The notes: generated by a model from the letters alone, not told the origin. Numbered from the stretch's first letter, positions 8,554 to 17,456 are shown. The stretch is 64,000 bases of DNA from Paraburkholderia sp. DHOC27 (GCF_003429005.1 NZ_QVQV01000003.1:716741-780740), one strand, 5' to 3'. Made by a program: numbers and translations.

Positions 8554-10107
8554 TCAGGACTTGCCTGAGGCCAGTGCGCCGGCGCTGTTTGCGCCGCCGA
8601 ACAATTGGGTCAGGTACTGCGTGTCGTTTTCCGTTGTGGCCATCAGCGAGTCCAGTGCAGTGAACTCGTTGGTGTATTGCGTGGTCAATTGCGACGAATA
8701 CGCCGTGAGCGCGGTTGCCTGGGTCTTGACGTTGGTCAGGTCGGCAGAATAAACCGCCGTGCGCTGATCCAGAATGCCGCCCGTCGACGCGAAGGTGTTG
8801 ATGCTGTTGTTCAACTGCGCGCCGACACCGTTGGTCAGGTTGAACAGCGTCGAGACCTGGTTCGGGTCGTTTTGCAGCGCCGTGGTGAGCGTGGACGTGT
8901 CGAGCGTCAGCGTGCCGTCGGCATTCAGGCTGATACCTACGTCTGCCAGCGTGGCCGAGACGCCACCTGAAGTCACCGAACTGCTGACAATGTTGCCGAG
9001 CGCGTTCTGGATGATGTTGGTCGTCGTGTCGCCCAAGAGCGGGCCGCCTTGCGAACCTGCCGATTGCGTCGAGTCGAAAGCGGTCAACGAGGCGATCGTG
9101 CTCACCACCGAGTTGTATTCGCTGACGAAGTTCTCGATGTCGGTGGCCTGAGTGGTCGTGTCCGCGGCCACCGTCAGTGTTTGCGGCTTGCTGCCGGTGC
9201 TGTCGATCGCGTCGGCCGTCAGGTTCAGCGTTACACCGGTCAGTGCCGTGGTCACCGTGTTGGTCGAGCTGGTTGCCGCGGTGCCGTTGATGGTGAATTC
9301 GGCATCCTGAGCATAGGCGCTCTGGGTCCAGCCGTTGCCGGTGCTGATGGTCGACGTGCTGCCGGCGGTGCTGTCGCTTGCGGCGGTGGTCGTCACACCC
9401 AGGCTGTTCAGCGGCGACGTGCTCGACGCGGCGTTCGACACGGTCACGTTGATCGTGCTGGCCGCGCCGGTCGACTTGGAGTTCAGCACCAGGTGGGTGC
9501 CGTCCGAGCCGGTGATAACGGAGGCTGAAATCCCCGGATTGTTATTCGCGGTGTTGATCGCGGAGGCGATATCGCTGAGCGTGTCATTCGACGACGTGAC
9601 GTTGATCGTCATCGAATTGCTGCCCACCCCGACGGTCAGCGTGCCGGTGCCGAGCGCGCCGGCGTCGGTGGTATTGAATGCTTTCGACGTCACGCTTTGC
9701 GCCGTGGCGATCTGCGATACGTCGACCGAGTAAGTGCTGGCGACGGCGCCCGCACCGGCAGTAGCGGTCAGGCCGGTGCCGCCGGTCGCGGTGGCGGTGA
9801 ACGCCGTCAGCAGCCCGCCGCCATACAGCGGCGCGAGATCGACCTGCAACGCGGACAGGGCAGCGGAGAGCTTGCCGAGCGCGGAGATCTGGGTGTTGTC
9901 GTTAGTGGCTTCGGTGGTCAGCGCAGCCTCGGTACCAGCGGTCTTCGAGGCGACGAGAGCGGTCACGAGCGACGATACGTCCAGCGAGCTATTGCCAGTC
10001 GCGCCAGAAATGATGGACTGGGCTGCTTCCTGCAGCGCGGATTGCGTCTCCGCCTGTACCTGGGCAACTGATGTACTTGCTGAAGCCGTTCCGGAAACTG
10101 TCGACAT
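8554..10107 (-). CDS. fliD: Flagellar filament cap protein FliD (HAP2)
   Basis: 517 aa. After an Ala/Thr/Ser-rich leader comes the conserved FliD N-terminal region (LDVSSLVTALVASKTAGTEAALTT, then QISALGKLSAALSALQ), a variable Thr/Ser-rich middle, and the C-terminal FliD domain (DIENFVSEYNSVVSTI ... GPLLGDTTTNII ... LADVGISLNADGTLTLD). The C-terminus ends in the amphipathic coiled coil that contacts filament subunits. FliD caps the growing filament and folds exported flagellin. It is transcribed with fliT and lies directly downstream of fliC; the fliC terminator between them suggests a separate promoter, but no strong FliA box was found. Confidence 0.95.
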   Translation of the reverse strand: MSTVSGTASASTSVAQVQAETQSALQEAAQSIISGATGNSSLDVSSLVTALVASKTAGTEAALTTEATNDNTQISALGKLSAALSALQVDLAPLYGGGLLTAFTATATGGTGLTATAGAGAVASTYSVDVSQIATAQSVTSKAFNTTDAGALGTGTLTVGVGSNSMTINVTSSNDTLSDIASAINTANNNPGISASVITGSDGTHLVLNSKSTGAASTINVTVSNAASSTSPLNSLGVTTTAASDSTAGSTSTISTGNGWTQSAYAQDAEFTINGTAATSSTNTVTTALTGVTLNLTADAIDSTGSKPQTLTVAADTTTQATDIENFVSEYNSVVSTIASLTAFDSTQSAGSQGGPLLGDTTTNIIQNALGNIVSSSVTSGGVSATLADVGISLNADGTLTLDTSTLTTALQNDPNQVSTLFNLTNGVGAQLNNSINTFASTGGILDQRTAVYSADLTNVKTQATALTAYSSQLTTQYTNEFTALDSLMATTENDTQYLTQLFGGANSAGALASGKS

Positions 10108-10205
10108 ATACGCTCCGTGCTTGCTCTGGACCGCGCGACCGAAGTCGTCACTGTTGTATCGGGTCCGAACGTGTTGACGGGAGGTCGAGCCTCCCGGTAA
10201 GAAAA

Positions 10206-10250
10206 TTTTTACGCGGATGAGCCGTCGATACTGCGCTACGGCCCATCCGC
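10206..10250 (-). terminator. Probable fliC terminator
   Basis: GCGGATGAGCCGT (10213-10225) pairs with ACGGCCCATCCGC (10238-10250) around a 12-base loop. On the minus strand GTAAAAATTTTC follows. A second hairpin, CGGGAGG-TCGAG-CCTCCCG, lies just beyond at 10178-10196. Together they separate fliC from fliD. Confidence 0.6.
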
Positions 10251-10269
10251 TTTACTGCTCGAAACTACC

Positions 10270-11736
10270 TTATTGCAGCAGCTTCAGAACTTGCTGCGGG
10301 TTTGAGTTGGCTTGCGCCAGAACCGAGATACCTGCTTGTTGCAGCACTTGAGCCTTGCTCAGGTTCGCCGATTCCTGTGCGAAGTCTGCGTCGGTGATCT
10401 GCGATTGTGCGCTCGACAAGTCGGTGGACTCAGCTTGCTGCGACGTCGCGATACCCGTCAGGCGGTTTTGTGCTGCACCCAGCGTTGCCTGAATGTTGTT
10501 GATCGTTGCCAGCGCGTTGTCGACCGACAGCATCGCCAGGTTTGCGCCTGCCGTGGTGCTGACGTTGACGTTCGCAACCGAAGTCGGCTGGTTGTTGTAG
10601 TTGATCAGGTTGAGCGACGTTGCGCCTGCTGCTGAGCTTGCCGTGCTGACACCGTTTGCACCGATCGTGCTGACCGGCGTAGCGCCCGTAGCGAATGCGA
10701 GCGTACCGCTGCTCGACGATGCTGCGAACAGGCCGCTCGTTGCGCTGGTCGACAACTGGTTGCCGTTCTGGTCGAGGTACTTGAAGCCGCCGCTGCCGTT
10801 CGATTCAACCGTGATCGACGTAACCGTGTTTGCACCGCCCGTTGCTGCTGCGAGGCCGGTCGTCGGATCGATGCTCAGACCCGACAGCGTGCCCAGCACC
10901 GTGCCCGACGTAGCCGTCGAACCGAAGCCAGTTTCAGCCGAGTTGATCGATGCCAGTTCGTTAGCGATCGTGAGGCCGCCACCGCTGTTCACCGAAATGC
11001 CGTCGATGCCGCTCGGCGTGCCGGTGATCGTGAACAGGTTTGCTGCTGCCGAGCTCGAGATCGCCGAACCGTTCTGGTCGGTGAACGAGAAGCCGCCCGT
11101 GCCGTTTGCCACGACGTTGATCGAGGTGATCGCGCCCGTGCCGCCAGCCGAGTTTGCTGCGCCAGTCGACGTCAGGTCCAGACCCGTGATCGTGCCAACC
11201 ACCGTGTTTGCTGCAACCGGGCCGCTACCGAGCGACGATGCCGACACGCCTTGGCTCAGGTTGATGGTGATCGTTTGACCGACGCTTGCGCCGACCTGAA
11301 CGCTCACGTTGCCTGCGGTGCCGTTCAGCAGGTTGATACCGTTGTACGAGGTTTGCGATGCCAGGCGGTTCACTTCAGCAACTTGCTCAGCCACGTCCTG
11401 TTGCAGAGCTTGCTGGTTCTGCGTCGACATCGAACCACCGGCGGCTTCAGCAGCCAGCGAACGGATGGTTTGCAGCGATTGCGTGATCTGGCTCAGACCC
11501 GTGCTGGCCGTTTGCACCATCGACACGCCGTCGTTCGCGTTCGACACGCCCTGGTTCAGGCCGTTGATGGCCGTTTGCAGGGTCGTCGAAATTGCCAGGC
11601 CAGCGGAGTCATCTGCTGCGCTGTTGATGCGCTTGCCCGAAGACAGGCGGGTGATGGCTTGCGAGAGCGCTGCGCCCGAAGAGTTCAGGTTTTCCTGCGC
11701 GGTCAGCGACGAGATATTACTGTTAATGCTGAGCAT
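10270..11736 (-). CDS. fliC: Flagellin FliC
   Basis: 488 aa. The ATG at 11736 is preceded by GGGAGAA and begins the canonical flagellin D0 helix (LSINSNISSLTAQENLN); the frame extending 20 codons further is not used. The conserved N-terminal D0/D1 (residues 1-170, with RLSSGKRINSAADDSAGLAI) and C-terminal D1/D0 (390-488, ending NPQQVLKLLQ) flank a Gly/Ser/Thr-rich D2. D2 contains a tandem repeat of a Flagellin_IN-like unit (residues 179-235 and 280-337). This exposed domain is the likely O-glycosylation target of the neighbouring GT41 enzyme. Transcription starts at a near-consensus FliA promoter about 90 bases upstream. Confidence 0.97.
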   Translation of the reverse strand: MLSINSNISSLTAQENLNSSGAALSQAITRLSSGKRINSAADDSAGLAISTTLQTAINGLNQGVSNANDGVSMVQTASTGLSQITQSLQTIRSLAAEAAGGSMSTQNQQALQQDVAEQVAEVNRLASQTSYNGINLLNGTAGNVSVQVGASVGQTITINLSQGVSASSLGSGPVAANTVVGTITGLDLTSTGAANSAGGTGAITSINVVANGTGGFSFTDQNGSAISSSAAANLFTITGTPSGIDGISVNSGGGLTIANELASINSAETGFGSTATSGTVLGTLSGLSIDPTTGLAAATGGANTVTSITVESNGSGGFKYLDQNGNQLSTSATSGLFAASSSSGTLAFATGATPVSTIGANGVSTASSAAGATSLNLINYNNQPTSVANVNVSTTAGANLAMLSVDNALATINNIQATLGAAQNRLTGIATSQQAESTDLSSAQSQITDADFAQESANLSKAQVLQQAGISVLAQANSNPQQVLKLLQ

Positions 11737-11825
11737 GAAATTCTCCCAAGAGGCTGTTGCCCTGAAGTTACTGTCACGTTGACATGGGCGGAGCACTCGT
11801 TCATTGCTGGCCGCCTCTGAGCAGG

Positions 11826-11852
11826 TTTTCGGCGCAGGAAAAAAAAACTTGA
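11826..11852 (-). promoter_or_regulatory. FliA (sigma-28) promoter of fliC
   Basis: On the minus strand TCAAGTTT, 11 bases, GCCGAAAA. The enterobacterial consensus is TAAAGTTT-N11-GCCGATAA: seven of eight bases match in each half and the spacing is exact. A T-run fills the spacer. This is the class III promoter of the flagellin gene. Confidence 0.85.
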
Positions 11853-12028
11853 GGGACTTTATTCAATTGGGACGCAATCGTTTTACCAGGTTTTACGGCG
11901 CACGGAAGCGCGCTACCTGGCGCCCCACCTTATGGGACGGAGGCAAGGGCGCTGCGGACCTCGACGCAGAGCTTGGAAAGTCGCGTTATTCTGTTTCTCT
12001 CTGACTAAGCGCAAATGCTGGAGAAATC

Positions 12029-12982
12029 ATGCAAAAACGCAGGATTGGCAATTCGCACCTGGAGGTCGCGCCGCTTATGTTTGGCGGCAATGTGTTTGGC
12101 TGGACCGCGGACGAAGCGACGTCATTCAACATTCTTGACGCATTCGTGGACGCGGGACTGGATTTCATCGACACAGCGGACGTCTATTCGGCCTGGGTGC
12201 CGGGCAATCAGGGCGGTGAGTCGGAAACCATCCTCGGCAAGTGGTTCAAGCGCAGCGGCAAGCGCGACCAGATCGTGCTGGCGACCAAGGTGAGCAAGCA
12301 TCCGCAGCGCGAGGGTTTGTCGACGACCAACATTCAGGCCGCGGTCGAAGATTCGCTGCGCCGTCTGCAAACCGATTACATCGACGTATATTTTTCGCAC
12401 GCCGATGACGAGAAAACGCCGCTCGCGGAGACGCTCGGGGCCTATCAGCGCCTGATCGAAGCCGGCAAGGTGCGGGTGATCGGCGCGTCCAACTACAGCG
12501 GCGCGCGGATCAAGGAGGCGCTGGCGGTCTCTCGCGAAAACGGGCTGCCCGAGTACCAGATCCTGCAACCCGAATACAACCTGTACGACCGTGAAGCCTA
12601 TGAAACGGATATCGAACCGGTCGCGCAGGCCGAGCATCTCGGCGTGGTCGTGTTTTACAGCCTGGCCAGCGGGTTCCTGTCCGGCAAATACCGCTCAGCT
12701 GCGGATCTGGGCAAAAGCGCACGCGGCAGCCGGGTCGAAAAGTATCTGAACGAACGCGGTACCCGCATCCTTGCGGCGCTTGATACGGTGGCCGACCAGC
12801 ACGGCAGCACCCCGGCGACGGTGGCGCTGGCCTGGTTGATCGCGCGTCCGAGTGTAACGGCCCCAATTGCCAGCGCCACGTCAGTCGAACAGTTGCAAAG
12901 CCTCACCGCCTCCGTCGAACTGATGCTGACAGGCGCCGACATGCGTCTGCTGGATGACGCAAGTGCCTGGCGCAATGGCTAA
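12029..12982 (+). CDS. Aldo/keto reductase
   Basis: 317 aa, normal length for a monomeric NADPH-dependent aldo/keto reductase. The (beta/alpha)8 barrel starts with a beta-hairpin (KRRIGNSHLEVAPLMFGGNVFGW). The catalytic tetrad is visible as Asp48 and Tyr53 in FIDTADVYS, Lys87 in VLATKV and His124 in YFSHADDE. The cofactor region near the C-terminus (ATVALAWLIARPSVTAPIASATS) is typical. It reduces aldehydes or ketones of unknown identity. It is transcribed divergently from fliC and has no link to motility. GGAG precedes the ATG by about eight bases. Confidence 0.92.
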   Translation: MQKRRIGNSHLEVAPLMFGGNVFGWTADEATSFNILDAFVDAGLDFIDTADVYSAWVPGNQGGESETILGKWFKRSGKRDQIVLATKVSKHPQREGLSTTNIQAAVEDSLRRLQTDYIDVYFSHADDEKTPLAETLGAYQRLIEAGKVRVIGASNYSGARIKEALAVSRENGLPEYQILQPEYNLYDREAYETDIEPVAQAEHLGVVVFYSLASGFLSGKYRSAADLGKSARGSRVEKYLNERGTRILAALDTVADQHGSTPATVALAWLIARPSVTAPIASATSVEQLQSLTASVELMLTGADMRLLDDASAWRNG

Positions 12983-13004
12983 ATTGGTGGTAGGCACGTT
13001 ATTT

Positions 13005-13016
13005 TCCTGATATCAT
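13005..13016 (+). promoter_or_regulatory. Candidate rpsU promoter (extended -10)
   Basis: TGATATCAT at 13008-13016 resembles an extended -10 (TGnTATAAT). The -35 region 17 bases upstream (TGGTAG) is poor. It lies in the 299-base gap between the aldo/keto reductase and rpsU and would give a leader of about 260 bases; a nearer promoter is equally possible. Nothing else recognisable was seen in this gap. Confidence 0.3.
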
Positions 13017-13281
13017 CGGGAGTGAATTGAGATCTTTGCCTGTTTCGTTCGCCTTGGGTGGGCGGAGCGGCAACAGACGCGGCGCTTGTGATGTGCGTCT
13101 GGCCGCGTTAAGCGGTGACTCCCCAGCTCTCTTTTCCGGCCTCCGCGGCCGCTTGCCTCTCGCTTCGTGCATGGTTTCGTTTTCCTGTTATTGGCCATGA
13201 AATCGAAGCGACCGGAGGACCGGCGCGTGAGCGGCAACCCGCCACGCAATTACCCGTATCTAGCGATTTGTTAGGAATTAC

Positions 13282-13494
13282 ATGACGACGATTCTTCTGA
13301 AGGAAAACGAGCCGTTCGAAGTGGCGATCCGCCGCTTTCGTCGCGCAATCGAAAAGAATGGCCTGATCGCAGAACTGCGTGAACGCCAATCGTACGAAAA
13401 GCCGACGACGGCTCGCAAGCGCAAGAAGGCTGCTGCTGTGAAGCGCCTGCACAAGCGCCTGCGTAGCCAGCAACTGCCGAAAAAGCTGCACTAA
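13282..13494 (+). CDS. rpsU: Ribosomal protein bS21
   Basis: 70 aa, basic, exactly the length and composition of bS21 ([26 protein letters not shown], then a Lys/Arg-rich tail ending LPKKLH). It binds the 30S platform near the anti-Shine-Dalgarno end of 16S rRNA and helps initiation. A strong terminator follows directly, so it is monocistronic here. Burkholderia genomes usually carry more than one rpsU copy. The spacing to neighbouring genes suggests independent control. Confidence 0.97.
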   Translation: MTTILLKENEPFEVAIRRFRRAIEKNGLIAELRERQSYEKPTTARKRKKAAAVKRLHKRLRSQQLPKKLH

Positions 13495-13514
13495 GCACGC
13501 TTTCAAGCACGGCC

Positions 13515-13558
13515 AAAACGGCGGTGTGAGCTTCGAAAGAAGCCACACCGCCGTTTTT
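13515..13558 (+). terminator. rpsU terminator
   Basis: AAAACGGCGGTGTG (13515-13528) pairs with CACACCGCCGTTTT (13544-13557), with an inner GCTTC/GAAGC pairing, followed by T and AT. A classic Rho-independent terminator. Confidence 0.92.
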
Positions 13559-13627
13559 ATTTGCGCGCGGTATCTCGTTGGATTGGCCGTGGCGGCCCGC
13601 ATGCAGCGGGCCGCCCACTAACAAAGC

Positions 13628-14053
13628 TCAGGCGGCGTGTTTAACGCGCGCCGCCGAAAGGCCGAACTGGCGCGCAATCGAGACGAGCCGCTCGCGCCAT
13701 TCCCACGTGCCGAACACGTCGTGCACGTTTTGCAGGCAACTGAGCAGATCGACGGTTGCCGCATCGTAGACGTTCACGCGCGAGCGCAGCAGCGCCCGTT
13801 TGAGCGCCGCAATGCCGACATCCATATAGGCGGGCACTTCGACCGGAGGTTTGTTGATGAACCGGACGGGTATGCCTTCCATCGCGGTCATGTAGTCGCG
13901 GGGTTTGATGTAGCTGCCGACCGGGCAACCGCCGCAGTATCCGCGATAGGCACCGCCGCCGCGCGGCAGCAAGGCCGCACGCCCCTGGCCGTCGAGATGC
14001 GCGACAGCGCGGTCGAATATCTCCTGATGGGTCAGGAAGTTTAAACTTTTCAT
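13628..14053 (-). CDS. Conserved protein of unknown function with CxxC motif
   Basis: 141 aa from the ATG at 14053, preceded by AGAGGAG at good distance; the frame extends 17 codons further but without such a site. The product is soluble and starts MKSLNFLTHQEIFDRAVAHL. Near residue 40 it carries RGYCGGCPVGSYI, a CxxC that could bind metal or be redox active, and later LLSCLQNVHDVFGTWEWRERL. No signal peptide or membrane segment. I do not recognise the family. It stands alone between rpsU and tag. Confidence 0.7.
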   Translation of the reverse strand: MKSLNFLTHQEIFDRAVAHLDGQGRAALLPRGGGAYRGYCGGCPVGSYIKPRDYMTAMEGIPVRFINKPPVEVPAYMDVGIAALKRALLRSRVNVYDAATVDLLSCLQNVHDVFGTWEWRERLVSIARQFGLSAARVKHAA

Positions 14054-14104
14054 GGTCTTCTCCTCTGCGCGAGGGGCGCAGCGGTCGTTCTGGTATTCAG
14101 TCAA

Positions 14105-14419
14105 TAAGTTCGAAACCGCGCGCCGGCAGCGCCAGATACCCCGCCAGATCGCACCTGGCGGCTGCCCGTGGGCGGCGTTGAAAGGTAAGAGCGCATCAAT
14201 GCAGCGTTTCGCAGGACGATGCCGCTACAGATCGCGCACTCTGCCCCTTTGCTAGGTATAACGACCGTAGCCGGTAAAAACCGTAGTGTCAGTGTGCGCG
14301 GGCACGCAATTTTGACATGGCAGCGTGTGATCTGCAGCCGCGCGGACGGCGGAAAGCCTTGCCAGACAAGGCTCTGCCGGTTTAGACCTGCATGGCTAAG
14401 GACTTTCCCGAGGGCAGGA
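14105..14419. other. Intergenic region between tag and the 141-aa gene
   Basis: 315 bases with no supported gene. A small inverted repeat AGCCTTG-CCAGA-CAAGGCT at 14355-14373 lies just beyond the tag stop and may be its weak terminator (on the minus strand it is followed by TTTCC). No other signal was seen. Confidence 0.45.
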
Positions 14420-15013
14420 TCAGGCCGTCTTATTGCGTCCCTTTTTGCCGAGCGCCGCGCAGCGGGCGTAGCAATGGCAGTCCGTTTGATGGTCGTTGAC
14501 CATGCCGACTGCCTGCATGAACGCGTAGCAAATCGTGGTGCCGACGAATTTGCAGCCGTATTGCTTCAACCCCTTGCTGAGCGCGTCCGAGACCTCGGTG
14601 GACGCCGGCGCGTGTTGATACGACTCCCATTTGTTCTGGATTGGCGTCTGGTTGACGAACGACCACACGAAATTGGCGAGCGATCCATGCTCGGCGCGAA
14701 TCTGCTGGACCGCGCGCGCATTGGCGATAGCTGCTTCGATCTTGCCGCGATGCCGGACGATCGACTCATCCAGCACGAGTTTGTCCACGTGCTTGGGCGT
14801 GAAGCGCGCCACGGCGTCGATATCGAAGTTAGCGAACGCCCGGCGATATCCGCTGCGTTTGTTCAAGATCGTCGACCACGACAAGCCGGCTTGGGCGCCT
14901 TCGAGCACGAGCATCTCGAATAGGTGCTGATCGTCTCGCGATGGCACGCCCCATTCGCTGTCGTGGTAGTGTGCGAGCGCTTCGCTCGAGGCCCAGTTGC
15001 ATCGCTGTGTCAC
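14420..15013 (-). CDS. tag: DNA-3-methyladenine glycosylase I
   Basis: 197 aa, family length. It begins MTQRCNWASSEALAHYHDSEWGVPS, the start of Tag proteins in which Cys5 and His17 are zinc ligands; the matching C-terminal ligands lie in NDHQTDCHCY. The LFEMLVLEGAQAGLSWSTIL segment holds the glutamate that recognises the damaged base. Tag excises N3-methyladenine from DNA in base excision repair. It is divergent from the BadF-type kinase gene. There is no sign of an ada regulon operator that I can identify. Confidence 0.95.
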   Translation of the reverse strand: MTQRCNWASSEALAHYHDSEWGVPSRDDQHLFEMLVLEGAQAGLSWSTILNKRSGYRRAFANFDIDAVARFTPKHVDKLVLDESIVRHRGKIEAAIANARAVQQIRAEHGSLANFVWSFVNQTPIQNKWESYQHAPASTEVSDALSKGLKQYGCKFVGTTICYAFMQAVGMVNDHQTDCHCYARCAALGKKGRNKTA

Positions 15014-15181
15014 GGTCCGGCTCCTGCTGTTGATGTGAATCGAAAGCCCGGCTGCCCGGGCTTCGCCAGCATAGCGGAACGGATCGCCGCCGCAACCAGG
15101 CCGTTCGGCCAGTTGCCGGATCGAAGCGGACCTGCCACGCTATACGCCATCAACGAACCCCTTCATGCAGATACACATTTG

Positions 15182-16075
15182 ATGAATACGGAACTCTTTC
15201 TGGTTGGTATCGACGGCGGCGGCACCGGCACGCGTGTGGTGCTGGGCGATGCCGAAGGACGCGAACTGGCCCAGGCAGCGAGCGGCCCCTCGGGCCTGGG
15301 TCTTGGCATCGAGCGCGCCTGGCAGGCCATTCAGGCGGGGTGTGAGCAAGCATTCAGCCGTGCGGGCGTCGCACTTGACTGGTCGCGCTGCGTAATGGGC
15401 TGCGGGCTGGCGGGCGTCAACAATCCCGACTGGCTGGCCGCATTTCAGGCGCAGGCGCCGAAACTGGCGGGCCTTGCCATCGAAAGTGACGCCTATACCA
15501 CCTTGCTCGGGGCGCATGGTGGTGGCCACGGCGTGATCGTCGCGCTCGGCACGGGCAGTGTTGCCGCTGTGCTCGACGGTGGAGATGAATGGCGCCTCGC
15601 CAGTGGCTACGGATTTCCTTCCGGCGACGAGGCGAGCGGCGCCTGGCTCGGCTTGCGGTTAATCGTGCATGCGCAGCAGGCGCTCGACGGCCGTGTGCCT
15701 TTCGACGATCTGGCCCAGGCGCTGCTTGACCGGGTAGACGCGCGGGATCGCGACAGTCTGGTCGTCTGGCTGTGCGCCGCCAACCAGACCGCCTACGCAA
15801 GCCTCGCGCCGCTGGTGTTCGAACACAGCAACCACCCGCACGCGGCGCATCTGCTGAGTGCGGCCGGCATTGAGATCGGCAAGATCATTGCTGCGCTCGA
15901 TCCCGCCGGGGCCTTGCCTATCGCGCTATGCGGCGGATTGGGCGTGCCGCTGAGCAAGTATGTGCCGCAGCAATACCAGGCAAGATTGCGCGCGCCGCTG
16001 GCCGACTCCGCGCACGGTGCGTTGCATCTGGCGCAAAGGGAAGCAGCGCGGATGGCGGCCAGTTCAGCGCGATAA
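15182..16075 (+). CDS. BadF/BadG/BcrA/BcrD ATPase family; probable N-acetylglucosamine kinase
   Basis: 297 aa from ATG 15182; an 86-codon upstream extension of the frame overlaps the divergent tag start and is not protein-like. The ATPase fold is marked by LVGIDGGGTGTRVVLGD near residue 10 (phosphate 1 loop) and VIVALGTGSVAAVLD (phosphate 2), followed by GYGFPSGDEASGAWLG, as in GlcNAc kinases of this superfamily. It probably phosphorylates GlcNAc or a related amino sugar for recycling. The ribosome binding site is weak. The next gene, a sugar-phosphatase-like HAD protein, lies on the same strand 124 bases on. Confidence 0.85.
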   Translation: MNTELFLVGIDGGGTGTRVVLGDAEGRELAQAASGPSGLGLGIERAWQAIQAGCEQAFSRAGVALDWSRCVMGCGLAGVNNPDWLAAFQAQAPKLAGLAIESDAYTTLLGAHGGGHGVIVALGTGSVAAVLDGGDEWRLASGYGFPSGDEASGAWLGLRLIVHAQQALDGRVPFDDLAQALLDRVDARDRDSLVVWLCAANQTAYASLAPLVFEHSNHPHAAHLLSAAGIEIGKIIAALDPAGALPIALCGGLGVPLSKYVPQQYQARLRAPLADSAHGALHLAQREAARMAASSAR

Positions 16076-16199
16076 AAGCAACAAGCCGCGCCGCAACCTG
16101 CCGCCAGAACACGTATCGCTACTGCCGACGCCATCTGTCACGGCTGAAGCGCCAAGCAACGATAAAATACGTGCTTTGACGTTCCCGGCTGCTCAAACC

Positions 16200-17021
16200 A
16201 TGTACAAAGTTATCGCCACCGATCTCGACGGCACCCTGCTCAACGGCGACCATCAGGTCGATCCGTTCACCGTCGCGACGGTGCGCCAGCTGGAGGCGCA
16301 AGGGCTGCATTTCATCATCGCGACGGGGCGCCACTATCGCGACGTGGCAGGTATTCGGGACCTGCTCGGCATCCGTCCGTACCTGATCACGTCGAATGGC
16401 GCGCGCATTCACGCCCCTGGCGATGCAATGATCTTCGCTGACAATCTGCCGCCTGCCGCCGTGCATCGCCTCGTGCATCCCGAAATCATCGGCACGCACG
16501 GGCGCGTGATCGTCAATCTGTTTGCCGACCAGCAATGGCTGATCGACCGCGACGCACCAGAACTGTTGCGTCTCCATCAGGATTCCGGTTTCACTTATGA
16601 AGTGACCGATCTGAAGCAGCACGACGGCAACGGTATCGCAAAGACGCTGTACATCGGCGAGCCGGCCGACCTTGCCGAGATTGCAGCCAATCTGCAACGC
16701 GAATTTGGCGACGCGCTTTACGTCACCTATTCGCTGCCGGATTGCCTCGAAGTGATGACGTCGAATGTATCCAAAGGACGCGCGCTGAAGCAGGTACTCG
16801 AGCGTCTAGGCGTGGACGCGTCACGCTGCGTCGCGTTTGGCGACAACATGAACGACATCGATCTGCTGGAAACCGCAGGCCATCCATTCATGATGAACAA
16901 CGCGAATCCCGACCTCGTGGCTCGCTTGCCAGGCGTCACGCGCATTGGCAACAACTTCGAAGCGGGTGTGGCGCACCATCTGCGCAAGCTGTTCGCGCTG
17001 GATGGCGAACTGGCGTCTTGA
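16200..17021 (+). CDS. Cof-type HAD-IIB family phosphatase
   Basis: 273 aa from ATG 16200, where the product begins YKVIATDLDGTLLNGD. Asp8 and Asp10 are the HAD nucleophile and acid/base. Motif II is IATGR, and the later motifs are SKGRALKQVLERLGV and CVAFGDNMNDIDLLETAG, the signature of Cof/YbiV-type phosphatases with a C2B cap. These enzymes dephosphorylate sugar phosphates, flavin nucleotides or pyridoxal phosphate; the substrate here is unknown. It may be co-transcribed with the kinase upstream. Confidence 0.93.
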   Translation: MYKVIATDLDGTLLNGDHQVDPFTVATVRQLEAQGLHFIIATGRHYRDVAGIRDLLGIRPYLITSNGARIHAPGDAMIFADNLPPAAVHRLVHPEIIGTHGRVIVNLFADQQWLIDRDAPELLRLHQDSGFTYEVTDLKQHDGNGIAKTLYIGEPADLAEIAANLQREFGDALYVTYSLPDCLEVMTSNVSKGRALKQVLERLGVDASRCVAFGDNMNDIDLLETAGHPFMMNNANPDLVARLPGVTRIGNNFEAGVAHHLRKLFALDGELAS

Positions 17022-17071
17022 ATGGAGCGCAGCGGGGAAGGGGGAGTGGAAAGTGGCTAGCGGGCCAACCA

Positions 17072-17108
17072 CTGATACTCGTCCGTGATGACACTGGACG
17101 AGTATCAG
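17072..17108. repeat. Perfect 13-bp inverted repeat
   Basis: CTGATACTCGTCC (17072-17084) and GGACGAGTATCAG (17096-17108) with an 11-base loop, located between the convergent HAD phosphatase and 93-aa protein genes. There is no T-run on either side. It may act as a Rho-independent-like or processing hairpin, or be an operator. Confidence 0.6.
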
Positions 17109-17174
17109 GGTGCCTGGACCGCTGCGCCGCCAGTATTTACAGTCGCGGCGTAGCGCTGATCAAGGCTTTATCAA

Positions 17175-17456
17175 TTACCCGTGCCAACCTTGGCCGCGAT
17201 GATCGTCCCGGTGATCGTAGCCTCCGTGGCGATCACCATGATCCCAGCCACGGTGATCCTGGCCATAGTAACCGCGGTCCCAACCCGGGTGAGCGTAGTA
17301 GACCGGTTGGGCGTAGGCCGGCTCAGGTGCCACATACACAGGGGCGGGCACGCCGAGCGACAAGCCGACGCTCAGATCCGTATGGGCTTGCGCGACGCCA
17401 CATGCGCCGGCGGCGAGACCTGCTGCTACAAGCAAATGAGTGACGATGCGTTTCAT
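17175..17456 (-). CDS. Small secreted Gly/His/Asp/Tyr-rich protein
   Basis: 93 aa. A clear signal peptide (MKRIVTHLLVAAGLAAGACGVAQA, cleaved before HTD) is followed by a Pro/Tyr-rich stretch and a tail made of GYYGQDHRGWDHGD-like units rich in His, Asp, Gly and Arg. The composition suggests a disordered, possibly metal-binding, envelope protein. AGGAG precedes the ATG. Proteins of this kind are common and poorly characterised in Burkholderiaceae. No operon partner. Confidence 0.8.
   Translation of the reverse strand: MKRIVTHLLVAAGLAAGACGVAQAHTDLSVGLSLGVPAPVYVAPEPAYAQPVYYAHPGWDRGYYGQDHRGWDHGDRHGGYDHRDDHRGQGWHG

Noticed and set aside
10160..10196. FliA-like promoter before fliD (CCCGATAC on the minus strand)
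   Set aside because: No acceptable -35 at 11-12 bases; overlaps a hairpin.
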